Assembly (NCBI RefSeq): GCF_004125265.1
Contig: NZ_RDTE01000003.1
Coordinates: 682,001-746,000, forward strand
Direction: 5' to 3'
DNA length: 64,000 nt
DNA from: Streptomyces lydicus
Lineage (GTDB): Bacteria; Actinomycetota; Actinomycetes; Streptomycetales; Streptomycetaceae
In this document: piece after piece, positions 53,563 to 61,953 of the stretch
Layout of the letters: each line of letters begins with the position of its first letter
Position numbering within the stretch: the first letter of the stretch is position 1
Translations under genes and position numbers: made by a program
The notes under the pieces: model-generated
Databases searched by the model: none
Told to the model about the DNA's origin: nothing
What the model saw: only the letters and a program-made list of their open reading frames with translations

Positions 53563-53874
53563 TTACGGGACGCTCACCGTTGCCCAGACCCGGAACAGCG
53601 TGAGGGCCTCGGTCAGGTTGCCGGGTCCACACGCGATGCGAAACGCCCTCTCGGCCGTCCAGGCCATGACCCAGTCGTGCTCATCCCGAGTGACCCGATG
53701 TTGGGGATACTCCCGGTCCGCCAAGACTGTCTCTGCAAGATCAATCTTGACGGCCCAACCCGGGTTGTCGAGAGTCTCGATCGTCATGCCCCATTCGTGT
53801 GCCCAGTCGCCGTCGCACTGTGAGGCGTACCAGCTCTGCAACCAGTCAAGGACGTGCGCGGATTCAGCCATGGA
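53563..53874 (-). CDS. Imm53-family immunity protein
   Basis: 103 residues from ATG 53874. LDWLQSWYASQCDGDWAHEW, GMTIETLDNPGWAVKIDLAE are the Imm53 blocks (W..SQCDGDWEHxxG, TLDNPGW). Family members protect against a polymorphic secreted toxin. No toxin gene is near; its neighbour is the Tn3 end and IS debris, so it is an orphan immunity gene. Confidence 0.8.
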   Translation of the reverse strand, partial: SMAESAHVLDWLQSWYASQCDGDWAHEWGMTIETLDNPGWAVKIDLAETVLADREYPQHRVTRDEHDWVMAWTAERAFRIACGPGNLTEALTLFRVWATVSVP

Positions 53875-53940
53875 CGCAAATGCTAAGCGGACCGCGCACA
53901 CACCAACCAACCCGGCGTACCTTTCCGGTCACAGCACTAG

Positions 53941-54363
53941 CTAGCCGACCGGCTGCGGGAGAAGGCGTCCGTCCGCACGATCGCCGCCGAGCTGGGCCGC
54001 AGCCCGTCCACGATCAGCCGCGAGATCCGCCGCAACGGCATGCCTCTGCGCGGGGGCCACGCCCGATGGGTCTACCGCCCCCACGCTGCTCAGCGCCGGG
54101 CAGACCGGCGCCGGCCCCGACCCAAGCCCGGCAAGATCGGCCAGAACACCGAACTGCGGGACTTCGTCCAGGCCCACCTGACGATGCGGTGGAGCCCGGA
54201 ACAGATCTGTCACGCTCTTCGCAGACGGTTCCCCGACCGGCCGGAGATGCACGTGGTCCACGAGACGATCTACCAAGCCCTCTACGTGCAAGGACGCGGG
54301 GAACTGCGCCGGGAGCCGGCCAGAGCCCTACGCACCGGTCGGGCCCGGCGCAAGCCGGCCTAG
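53941..54363 (+). pseudogene. IS30-family transposase, truncated
   Basis: Reads RLREKASVRTIAAELGRSPS, TISREIRRNGMPLRGGHARW, HLTMRWSPEQICHALRRRFP, ETIYQALYVQGRGELRREPA then stops at TAG 54361: the N-terminal half of an IS30 transposase without its DDE part. Confidence 0.8.
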
Positions 54364-55036
54364 ACGACGTAGACAACCGGATGACTCGGCTCGTCGTAGC
54401 TCAAGCACTGCCCCAGCTGCTCGGCGATGCCCGTCATGCCGACCGCATCCCGATCACGGACATGCCCCTGGACCAGCTCGCCGAGCTGAACGACTGGTCC
54501 GCCGAGGCCAGCGTCCTCACCTCGCCCGACCTGTACTGCCGACTGGAACACACGCCCGGCGAGGAGATCGCCTGGCAGGTCGAGCACGGCTACTTCGAGG
54601 GCGCGCCGCTGGCCACCTTCACCCAAGACGCCCTGGCTGCCTCGTCCGCAACTTCTTCTCCCACCTGGCCACGCCCATGGCGGTGGAGCGGGCCTTCGCC
54701 GACATCCCCCTCAGCACGCGGCACGGAAACAGCGCCTTGATCACGCCGGTGCGCGGAGCCGCAGTGAATCCACAGGTCCATCACGCCCTCGCTCAGCTCG
54801 ACCGCCCCAGCCGACACGGCCACCGCCGCTGACTCCCCCATCGGAGCCGTCCCTGACCGAGAAGACCGGATCCCTTGAGCCCGCCGAGCAACTCCTGACG
54901 CCGGCTGCCGACTTCACCCGCTTCAACGATGCCCACATGCGGCACGCACTCAACGGGCCGAACCCCACCACCGTGCTGAACGCCCAGACGGAATCCGCAC
55001 AGCACCTGGCCCGATCCCTGGCGCGGGTGATGCGTT
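54364..55036 (+). pseudogene. Remains of one or two unidentified genes
   Basis: Three frames carry coherent coding-like text: MPLDQLAELNDWSAEASVLT and CRLEHTPGEEIAWQVEHGYF; then LATPMAVERAFADIPLSTRH and GNSALITPVRGAAVNPQVHH; then PAADFTRFNDAHMRHALNGP, LARSLARVMR with a stop at 55036. Frameshifts break them apart. Possibly plasmid- or phage-derived; family not recognised. Confidence 0.45.
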
Positions 55037-55052
55037 GAGGTGGTTGTTCGTG

Positions 55053-57293
55053 TCAGGCCGTGGCGACCGTCACCCGGTTGAGCCGGACGGTCGTGGGTGA
55101 GCCGGCGATTTCGCTGACCACGTTCTCCGAGGAGGTTCCGGTCACCTCTCCGAAGATGGTGTAGTGCCCGTCCAGGTGTGGTGCCGGAGCGAGGGTGATG
55201 AAGAACTGGGAGCCGGTGCTGTCCCGGCCGAGGTTCGCCATGGCCAGCTGGAACGGGCGCGCGAAATCCCGTTCCGGGTGGATCTCGTCGGGAATCCGGT
55301 ATCCGGCGCTGCCGTGGCCGGTGCCCAGTCGGTCACCGCCCTGGACGACGAAACCGGGCACCCGGCGGTGGAAGGCCGTGCCGTCGTAGAAGCCGCCCTC
55401 GCCCGTGGTTCCGGTCAAGGGGTCGGTCCAGGTGCGGCTTCCGGTTGCCAGCCCTACGAAGTTGTCCACCGTATAAGGCGCTTCGGCGGGGCGTAGCGTG
55501 AGGTGGATGTCGCCGTGCTCGGTGTGCAGGACAGCGGTCACGGCCCGATAGGTCCGCAAGGAGGAGGAATAGGGGCGGCGGGCGACCGTGTGGCGGACCC
55601 GCACCGGGGAGTCGCGCAGCGGGTCGCGCGAGGGGTCGTATGCGCCCGGGTCGCTGCGATCTCCGCAGCCGGCCGTGCCGGGTGCGTTTCCGGGCAGGCC
55701 GGCGCCGCTCCATCGCGATGGAGCGGCGCCGGCCTCGGGCGGTGCGGTGGGCACAGGGGGTGCGGTGGGCACAGTCGAAGGCGGCCCGAGCCACATCGGA
55801 TGATGCTCCGCGGAGATGCGGTGCTGTCCGCGCCACAGTTCCCGTACTTCTGCTGACGCGTGGCTGAGCAGCGTGTCGAGATCGGTTGCTGCTTGGGCGT
55901 CCAGCACCTCACGCATGGTCGAGGTGTCGTGGTACTTGTCGAAGAGTGAACCGTTGTTGTGCTCAAGAGTGAAGCACTGGTCGACGAAGACCCTGCCGGG
56001 CAGCTCGTGGAGGACGTAGCGCCGCACCATGGCGGCGACCGGCGCCCACGCCTCTCCGCCGAACTCGATGCCCGGACCGGCGAATGCCTCGGTGGCGAGC
56101 TGGAGTGCCCGCCCGTGGCCCAGCTCACGGCGCAGACGCTGCCAGGTGACGCGGCTGTCGCCCTGGTTGATCTCCGTGATGAAGTCCGCCAGCTCTTGCG
56201 GATGCTGCTGGGTCCTGGCCCGTTCGTAGTGTCCGAGCTCATTGCCGATGACGTTGTCCAGATGCCCCGCCAACTCGGCGCACAGATGGGGAAGCCAGCG
56301 GAACAGCCGTGCTCCGGCCGTGCGGTCGCCTGCCGCGGTCAGCCACTCCAGCAGGTAGAAGTCGGCGGCGAGCGAGGACGGGTCGACATGGTCGACGAAC
56401 CAGCGCGGGCTGTGGGCGGTGACGTCCCCGGCCAGCGCGGTAAGGGCTTCGTCGCGGTCGATGTCGCCGCCGAGATACCGGGACCAATGCCGTTCAGCCA
56501 CGGCGTAGAGGCGCGGATAACGCCATTTGGTGCCCAGCACGTCGGCACAGGGACGATGCGCCACGTCCACCGCGCGCACCAGGTGGCCGGCCGTCACCTC
56601 GACGAGGATCTTGGTGAGGATGACCCGCAGCCGGCGCTGGTACGGAGCGCCGCCCGGCATGCGCCGGACGAGTTCGGTGGACAGGTGGCCCTCGGGAATG
56701 CTCCCGGATTTCAGCTGGGCCCAGCCCAGCATCGTCAGGACGGCGTCCGCGAGTGTCGATCCCCGGAACCGGCGGCAGTCGACGTAGACCCCCGTGGCCT
56801 TGCCCGCTGCGGTCAGAAAGCCCGTGGCGGGCGGATAGGGGGCGAGCGGCACGAGGTGGAGGTCCAGCGTCCGGCCGATGTCGACCGTGCCCAACGCCGC
56901 GCAGAGCGGGGCCAGATAGCGGTCGGGCACGAGTACGTCGTTCACCTCCACGGCGGCCTGTTTGCGGACCTCCTCGAAGAGGGGGAGCGCGTCGGTGAGC
57001 GGCGGCGCGGCGGCGGTCAGTGCGGTGGCGACGAGCTCTGTTCCAGGGCGGAGGCGGTCGTCGTCGACCAGCGTGATGAGATCCTCCGGCCGGCGTGCGG
57101 CGGCCAGGAACGCGGGCAGTCCGGAGCCGGCCGTCTGCGCCCACGACTTCAGTCCGGCACGGAACAGGTCCGCCTCCGGGGTGACCGGTCTGGGCAGGAA
57201 GTTGAGCTCCCAGGACCCTGCGCGCCCGGTCAACTCGCGCTGCAGCGCCAGGGCGAGATCGAGGGTGGTGCTGCGCTTCTGACGGAACTTCAC
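55053..57293 (-). CDS. Large unknown domain fused to a cyclophilin-type peptidyl-prolyl isomerase
   Basis: 746 residues from GTG 57293, which overlaps the nucleotidyltransferase stop. Residues 1 to about 500 match no family I know (blocks such as LPAFLAAARRPEDLITLVDD, GVYVDCRRFRGSTLADAVLT, VDHVDPSSLAADFYLLEWLT). A Pro/Ala/Gly-rich linker with two near-identical PTAPP units follows, then a complete cyclophilin (about 585-746): TAVLHTEHGDIHLTLRPAEA, AFHRRVPGFVVQGGDRLG, FQLAMANLGRDSTGSQFFIT, HLDGHYTIFGEV. No signal peptide, so cytosolic. Last gene of the radical SAM operon; it may fold or isomerise a pathway product or protein. Confidence 0.75.
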   Translation of the reverse strand: MKFRQKRSTTLDLALALQRELTGRAGSWELNFLPRPVTPEADLFRAGLKSWAQTAGSGLPAFLAAARRPEDLITLVDDDRLRPGTELVATALTAAAPPLTDALPLFEEVRKQAAVEVNDVLVPDRYLAPLCAALGTVDIGRTLDLHLVPLAPYPPATGFLTAAGKATGVYVDCRRFRGSTLADAVLTMLGWAQLKSGSIPEGHLSTELVRRMPGGAPYQRRLRVILTKILVEVTAGHLVRAVDVAHRPCADVLGTKWRYPRLYAVAERHWSRYLGGDIDRDEALTALAGDVTAHSPRWFVDHVDPSSLAADFYLLEWLTAAGDRTAGARLFRWLPHLCAELAGHLDNVIGNELGHYERARTQQHPQELADFITEINQGDSRVTWQRLRRELGHGRALQLATEAFAGPGIEFGGEAWAPVAAMVRRYVLHELPGRVFVDQCFTLEHNNGSLFDKYHDTSTMREVLDAQAATDLDTLLSHASAEVRELWRGQHRISAEHHPMWLGPPSTVPTAPPVPTAPPEAGAAPSRWSGAGLPGNAPGTAGCGDRSDPGAYDPSRDPLRDSPVRVRHTVARRPYSSSLRTYRAVTAVLHTEHGDIHLTLRPAEAPYTVDNFVGLATGSRTWTDPLTGTTGEGGFYDGTAFHRRVPGFVVQGGDRLGTGHGSAGYRIPDEIHPERDFARPFQLAMANLGRDSTGSQFFITLAPAPHLDGHYTIFGEVTGTSSENVVSEIAGSPTTVRLNRVTVATA
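55696..55735. repeat. Perfect 40-bp palindrome inside the cyclophilin-fusion gene
   Basis: Two 20-bp half-sites (AGGCCGGCGCCGCTCCATCG and its exact reverse complement) meet with no spacer. It lies in the linker-coding part. Just downstream (55740-55775) a 15-base direct repeat of GTGCGGTGGGCACAG also occurs. Confidence 0.95.
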
Positions 57294-58393
57294 ATCGCTC
57301 CCTGCTGTGCGCCCGGTCCGGTGAGCAGACCCGCTTCCCGCAATTCGGCCAGAAGGCTCTGGCAGCGTTCCTCGGTCAGCCCGGCGTACGCGGGCGACTC
57401 CTCCGCCCATTGCTGTGCGTACGCGGTGACGGCCCGCGCGGACCGTCCATGGCACAGGCCCCAGACCAGCGCCGCGTCGGGCGGCAGGCGGAAGTGCCGG
57501 CCGCCGGGCTGGACCAGCGTCACCATGTCGTCGTAGGCGCGCGGGAAGAACGCCGGGGACCGGCGCAGCGGACCGCTCCCCTCCAGCCAGGCCGGCCAGC
57601 GGGAGACGTCGGCGCCCTGCCAGCCCAGGGTGGCCGTGGCGATCAGGCAGGTCTGGGCGAAGGACGTCAGTGCGGTCAGCCCGGCCTGTGGATCGACCGC
57701 CAGGGGGTCGTCCCGCAGAAGCCGCTGGAACTCCGCGAAGGGAAAACCGTCGGGGCCGTTGCGGGTGAGCTGCCGCCACACCCACTTCTCGCCGAAGTAG
57801 AGATCCCCGCGCGCCGCGGCCAGCGCCTTGCCGGCGCACATCAGTGCGCGCCGGCCGGCGAACGCGGCCGGTTCCAGTTCGAGCGGGCTGTCCGACCGGC
57901 GCAGCCCGAGACAGTCCTCGGCCGCGAAGAACGCGGCGAGGATCCAGTTGTTCATCACCCGGCGGGAGAGCCGGAGGGGATGGTCGGCGAGCCGTTGCCG
58001 CAGCGCGGCCAGCACGCCCGAGTCGGTCACGATGTCGCCTGTGCGCAGCCGGACGGCCAGCGCGGTCTCGCGGTCCGACAGCGCACCTCCCGGGTGATCC
58101 GAGCGCAGTCCCGCGCCGAGGACCCGGTCGACGAGCGACTCCAGGGTGGCCAGGGAGAGGTGCTGGACGTCGACCCGGATGGTGTCGGCGAACATCTGCT
58201 GCCGTTCCTCCTGCGCGGAGGACCCGACCAGGTAGATGTCGATATCGCTGGTGGCGCTGCCCAGGCCGACCACCGAACTGCCGGCGAGGAAGGCCGCGTC
58301 CGCGTTCCTCGCCGCGGCCAGGCGTGCCGCGATGCTCCTGCCCAGGCGCACGCGGTCCTCGGCCGATGCGACCACTGTCATGCGCTCACTCAC
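57290..58393 (-). CDS. Nucleotidyltransferase-fold protein (Pol-beta superfamily)
   Basis: About 367 residues; start GTG 58393 or ATG 58381 (both in frame; AAGGAGG just upstream, spacing favours neither cleanly). FLAGSSVVGLGSATSDIDIY is the nucleotidyltransferase signature (GS helix and DxD pair, residues about 35-50), so it can transfer a nucleotide to a small molecule, RNA or protein. The C-terminal two thirds are helical and unassigned (FGEKWVWRQLTRNGPDGFPF). Its stop overlaps the next gene (GTGA-type coupling). The role in a RiPP-type operon is unknown: adenylation of the product or a resistance function are both possible. Confidence 0.75.
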   Translation of the reverse strand: MSERMTVVASAEDRVRLGRSIAARLAAARNADAAFLAGSSVVGLGSATSDIDIYLVGSSAQEERQQMFADTIRVDVQHLSLATLESLVDRVLGAGLRSDHPGGALSDRETALAVRLRTGDIVTDSGVLAALRQRLADHPLRLSRRVMNNWILAAFFAAEDCLGLRRSDSPLELEPAAFAGRRALMCAGKALAAARGDLYFGEKWVWRQLTRNGPDGFPFAEFQRLLRDDPLAVDPQAGLTALTSFAQTCLIATATLGWQGADVSRWPAWLEGSGPLRRSPAFFPRAYDDMVTLVQPGGRHFRLPPDAALVWGLCHGRSARAVTAYAQQWAEESPAYAGLTEERCQSLLAELREAGLLTGPGAQQGAM

Positions 58394-58419
58394 CCCTCCT
58401 TGACGCTTGGCCACGACGC

Positions 58420-60342
58420 CTACCAGCCGGGGTTCTCCGGCAGCGCGAGCCCCAGGTACTTGCCGTCGTCCGACACCATCACGCCGGCTCGGCAGCACTG
58501 CTCGAGGAAGGCCGCCACCTCGTCCTCGGAGACGGACATGTCCCCCGCCGCCAGCTGCCTGCTGACCGCCGCCGCTCCACGGGGCGCGTCTCCGCAGGAT
58601 TCGTAGGCTTCTGCCTTCCAGCCCGCGAGGACGGCCCGCTTGGGCTGGTCGGTCCTGCGGTCGATCAGCGTCAGCTTCCCGGGCAGCCGCTGGTAGACGA
58701 GGCTGGGCCTGGCCTCGGAGAACCGCGTCTGCCATACCGAGACGGCGGCGTTCAGCGCCGCCACCGTCTCGTGGGAACAGGTGCCGGACACCTCGTAGTC
58801 GAAGAAGTACGCGATCTTCTCGTGGTCCAGGGAGTCCGGATAGACATGGCCGTAGCTGGCCCGGGGCCGGACCTCGCTGATCGGGAAGGACGGGTCCGTG
58901 AAATAGGGGCTGAAGCGTTCCAGCCAGATCCTCCCGCAGCCCCCAGGGGGCTGGAGATGGTGCAGCAGCGGGAGGAGGCGCAGTTGCTCCGCGTAGTCCT
59001 CCTCGGTCTCCCCGGGGAATCCCGCCAGGATGTTCCAGGAGACATCGATCTTGTAGTAGGCGGCCCACTTCAGGAACCGGATGTTGATCAGCTTGCTCGC
59101 GCCCTTGCGCATCAGCTTCAGCACATGGGTGCTCAGGCTCTCGATGCCGGGCTGGATACGGAGGATGCCGGCCCGGCTCAGGGTCGCGAGCTGCTCCCGG
59201 GTGAGATTCGCCTTTGCCTCGAAGAAGAGGTTCACGTCCCAGTGTGCTTCGGCCAGTTGGGCGCAGAGTGACGAGAAGTACCCCATGTCGAGGATGTTGT
59301 CCACGGTGTCGACGTGCACCACCGGGTAGTCGCGCAGCAGCGCGGTGAGCTCCGTGAACGCGCGGGAGCCGGACTTGGACCGGTACGCCATGCCGAGCGC
59401 GTTCAGACCGCAGAAAGTGCAGTGGTGTTTCTGGCCCCACCAGCAGCCCCGGGAGAATTCCACCGGCAGCTGTACGGGGGCCCGGCCCAGGAGTCGCGTA
59501 CGGTCAAAGCGTTCCAGCCAGGTGAAATAGTCTCGGTAATCCGGCGTGGGAAGCTGGTCGAGGACCTGCGGGCGCTCGGCGTCGGCGGCCGGCGGCAGAT
59601 GGGTGGCGGCGTACCGCAGAACACCGGGCAGCGGGGTGTCCGTACCGTCGGCGATGTTGTTCAACAACGCGGGGAACACGATGTCGCCCTCCCCCGCCAC
59701 CACGTAGTCGAGCCAGGGAAGCTTCTTGGCGTACTCGACCCCCATGTCCCCGTCGAAGTTCGCGCCCCCGTAGACCAGCGTCACGCCGGGATGGAATTTC
59801 TTGATCATCTTCCCTAGCGCCAGCGACGCCGTGTTCTGCATGAACGTGGAGGTGAATCCGATGACGTCGTATTCCCCCCACACCGGCTTGGCCGCACATG
59901 CGGCGATCCAGTCCGGCAGCGTCCGGCGGCGCATCTCGGTGAGGTCGTCGAGCCCCTTCCCGGTCAGCTCGTCCCAGATGGACTTCACCTCCGGATACTC
60001 TCCGAAGTACTGGTCGTCAGTGGTGACTTCGCCGAACGCGACATAGGAGAAGAGCCGCTCCCCCATCAAGTGCAGCCGCTCCGAGGCGATGTTGGCGATC
60101 GCGTCATATGCCTTGCTGCCGAAGAAGGAAGCGAACTCGATGTTGAGGTAGTGGCTGTCGCACTCGTGCCCGGCCCTCCTGGCGATGGACTGCAGCAGTC
60201 CGCACTGGATGGACGGCGCGTGGATGCGCGCCCAGGGCATGTTCACCAGCGCGATGCGCAGACACCTGCTGGGCGGCGGCGAACCGGACTCTGCGTCGTC
60301 CTGCTCCGTACGCACGGCCAGGGGCAGGCGTATGAGGCTCAT
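58420..60342 (-). CDS. Cobalamin-binding radical SAM enzyme, RiPP-maturation type
   Basis: 640 residues. N-terminal B12-type domain (about residues 27-225: RIALVNMPWARIHAPSIQ, IGFTSTFMQNTASLALGKM, LVYGGANFDGDMG), then the radical SAM domain with CWWGQKHHCTFCG. The 4Fe-4S cysteines are Cys300, Cys308 and Cys311. The CWWGxxxxCxFC form of the CX7CX2C motif is that of RiPP maturation radical SAM protein 1 and related cobalamin C-methyltransferases, whose substrates are ribosomal peptides. Start ATG 60342 follows GAGGGGGATCC. Coupled within the operon. It would generate a 5'-deoxyadenosyl radical and methylate unactivated carbon; no precursor peptide gene is seen in the window. Confidence 0.85.
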   Translation of the reverse strand: MSLIRLPLAVRTEQDDAESGSPPPSRCLRIALVNMPWARIHAPSIQCGLLQSIARRAGHECDSHYLNIEFASFFGSKAYDAIANIASERLHLMGERLFSYVAFGEVTTDDQYFGEYPEVKSIWDELTGKGLDDLTEMRRRTLPDWIAACAAKPVWGEYDVIGFTSTFMQNTASLALGKMIKKFHPGVTLVYGGANFDGDMGVEYAKKLPWLDYVVAGEGDIVFPALLNNIADGTDTPLPGVLRYAATHLPPAADAERPQVLDQLPTPDYRDYFTWLERFDRTRLLGRAPVQLPVEFSRGCWWGQKHHCTFCGLNALGMAYRSKSGSRAFTELTALLRDYPVVHVDTVDNILDMGYFSSLCAQLAEAHWDVNLFFEAKANLTREQLATLSRAGILRIQPGIESLSTHVLKLMRKGASKLINIRFLKWAAYYKIDVSWNILAGFPGETEEDYAEQLRLLPLLHHLQPPGGCGRIWLERFSPYFTDPSFPISEVRPRASYGHVYPDSLDHEKIAYFFDYEVSGTCSHETVAALNAAVSVWQTRFSEARPSLVYQRLPGKLTLIDRRTDQPKRAVLAGWKAEAYESCGDAPRGAAAVSRQLAAGDMSVSEDEVAAFLEQCCRAGVMVSDDGKYLGLALPENPGW

Positions 60343-60371
60343 CGGATCCCCCTCGGGTGTGGGCACATCGG

Positions 60372-61199
60372 TCACTCGAAGTCGTCGTGGCCCAGTCGGC
60401 TCGCGCGCCGGGCCTGTACGAGGATCGACAGCGCGGCGAGGACGGTGAACCCGAGACCGGCGGCGACCTCCAGCCCGAGGTCGCCGAGCCAGGGCCGTCC
60501 GGCCATCCCCGCGCGGACGGCGTCCAGTCCGTGACGGCCCGGCAGCACTTGGCCGATCGCGTCCACCCACGCCACGCGGCCGGGCGGGACGATCGCACCG
60601 CTGCACAGCATGACCAGATAGGACAGGACGTTCGGCGCCACCACATCGGCCCGTTTGCCGACGGACATCGTGGCCCCGGCGAGCCCCAGCACACTGAGCG
60701 TGAGCGCGATGAGGGCATACACCCAGGCCCAGGGCAGCAGGTGGAGCGCGAAGTCCGTCATGCCGAGGAAGGGCGCCGCAATGGCCGCCTGGACGACGAG
60801 CAGCACCCAGCCCATGACGGGGTAGGGAAGCGCACGGGCGATCTGGGTGACCGTCGGGGACAGCACACCGGTCCGGACCCGCGCGAAGGTCGCGTACTGC
60901 TTGTCCAGGACGGGCACGGCGACGACACCATTGACGTTGGTGCCGCTCAACACCAGTACCAACGATCCGGCGAAGGCGTACTCCCGGTGTCCGGGACCGG
61001 CGAGGACACCCGCGAGGGTCGTGAAGAAGAGGATCTGGAGCACCCCGCGCGGCAGGGTCGCGCCGAGCAGACCGGCAGGCGTCTCCACCACGCGGTACTC
61101 CAGCCAGCCCATACGGACCGCCTCGGCCGCCCGCCAGAGCAGAAGGGCGCGGGCGGGAGCAGCATCGCCGCGCGCCGGGGCAGTGTCATGCGAGGTCAA
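60372..61199 (-). CDS. ABC-2-type transporter permease
   Basis: 275-residue membrane protein with six helices (TLPRGVLQILFFTTLAGVLA; YAFAGSLVLVLSGTNVNGVV; LPYPVMGWVLLVVQAAIAAP). Start TTG 61199 is fixed by AAGGAGG seven bases upstream and by overlap with the previous gene's stop. Partner of the adjacent permease and ATPase; together an export system, probably for the operon's product or for self-protection. Confidence 0.8.
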   Translation of the reverse strand: MTSHDTAPARGDAAPARALLLWRAAEAVRMGWLEYRVVETPAGLLGATLPRGVLQILFFTTLAGVLAGPGHREYAFAGSLVLVLSGTNVNGVVAVPVLDKQYATFARVRTGVLSPTVTQIARALPYPVMGWVLLVVQAAIAAPFLGMTDFALHLLPWAWVYALIALTLSVLGLAGATMSVGKRADVVAPNVLSYLVMLCSGAIVPPGRVAWVDAIGQVLPGRHGLDAVRAGMAGRPWLGDLGLEVAAGLGFTVLAALSILVQARRASRLGHDDFE

Positions 61200-61953
61200 G
61201 CGTCCCCTCCTTCCGGGACCACTCGACGGACCGGCGGTAGGCGAATCCCGCGACGGACAAGTAGACGAGTGTCAGCAGTGTCGCGACGCCCAGCGGGGCG
61301 ATGGTGACGTCGCCGGTGGCCGCGCAGACCATGCAGTCCTTGATCCAGTGCAGGCTGATCAGATCGGGCACCCAGCGCAGCGGCTCGGGCAGCGCCTCCA
61401 CGGGGATGAGCAGCCCGCCGAGGGCGAAGACCGGATACATCAACGCGTGCGACCAGACCAGCCCATTGCGGGTCACCAGGAACAGGCACGACACCAGTGC
61501 CCCCAGGGCGGTGCCGGAACACACCAGCACCACGAGCGACACGACGATCCACCCCGGGTGCGACACACGCAGCGGCAGTCCCAACGCCGTCGCCGTGACG
61601 CCGGTGCTGACAAGGATCGCCCCGACGCTGGTGACCGTGGCCCCCAGGCTCTTGCCCAGCAGCACCAGGTACGGCGACCACACTCCGGAGACACAGCGGG
61701 CGAGCGTGCCGTAGGTGCGCTCACGGCGCAGCACGCCTCCGCTCATCCACACCGTGGAGCCCCACAGCGCGGTCAGCGCCACGGCCACCACGAGCGCCGT
61801 CGCGTCGCCCGGGTCCGGGCGGCCGGTCTCCACCGCGGTGACCAGGAAAGCGGCGGGCAGCATGCCGGAGTTGACCAGCAGCAGCGGATTGCGCTGCATG
61901 GCCCGCTGCTCCATGCGCGCCGCGGTCAGGAACATCCACAGAGCGCCCCTCAC
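61186..61953 (-). CDS. ABC-2-type transporter permease
   Basis: 255-residue membrane protein with six helices and the block YGTLARCVSGVWSPYLVLLG typical of ABC-2 permeases. GTG 61953 overlaps the ATPase stop (GTGA). Forms the second half of the heterodimeric channel with the 60372 gene product. Confidence 0.8.
   Translation of the reverse strand: MRGALWMFLTAARMEQRAMQRNPLLLVNSGMLPAAFLVTAVETGRPDPGDATALVVAVALTALWGSTVWMSGGVLRRERTYGTLARCVSGVWSPYLVLLGKSLGATVTSVGAILVSTGVTATALGLPLRVSHPGWIVVSLVVLVCSGTALGALVSCLFLVTRNGLVWSHALMYPVFALGGLLIPVEALPEPLRWVPDLISLHWIKDCMVCAATGDVTIAPLGVATLLTLVYLSVAGFAYRRSVEWSRKEGTLDLA

Noticed and set aside
55959..57536. 525-residue plus-strand frame across the cyclophilin-fusion gene
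   Set aside because: No motif and poor codon pattern, while the minus-strand operon is translationally coupled throughout.
61186..61189. ATG within the permease overlap as start of the 60372 gene
   Set aside because: That ATG is in another frame; the TTG at 61199 with AAGGAGG gives the frame of the permease.
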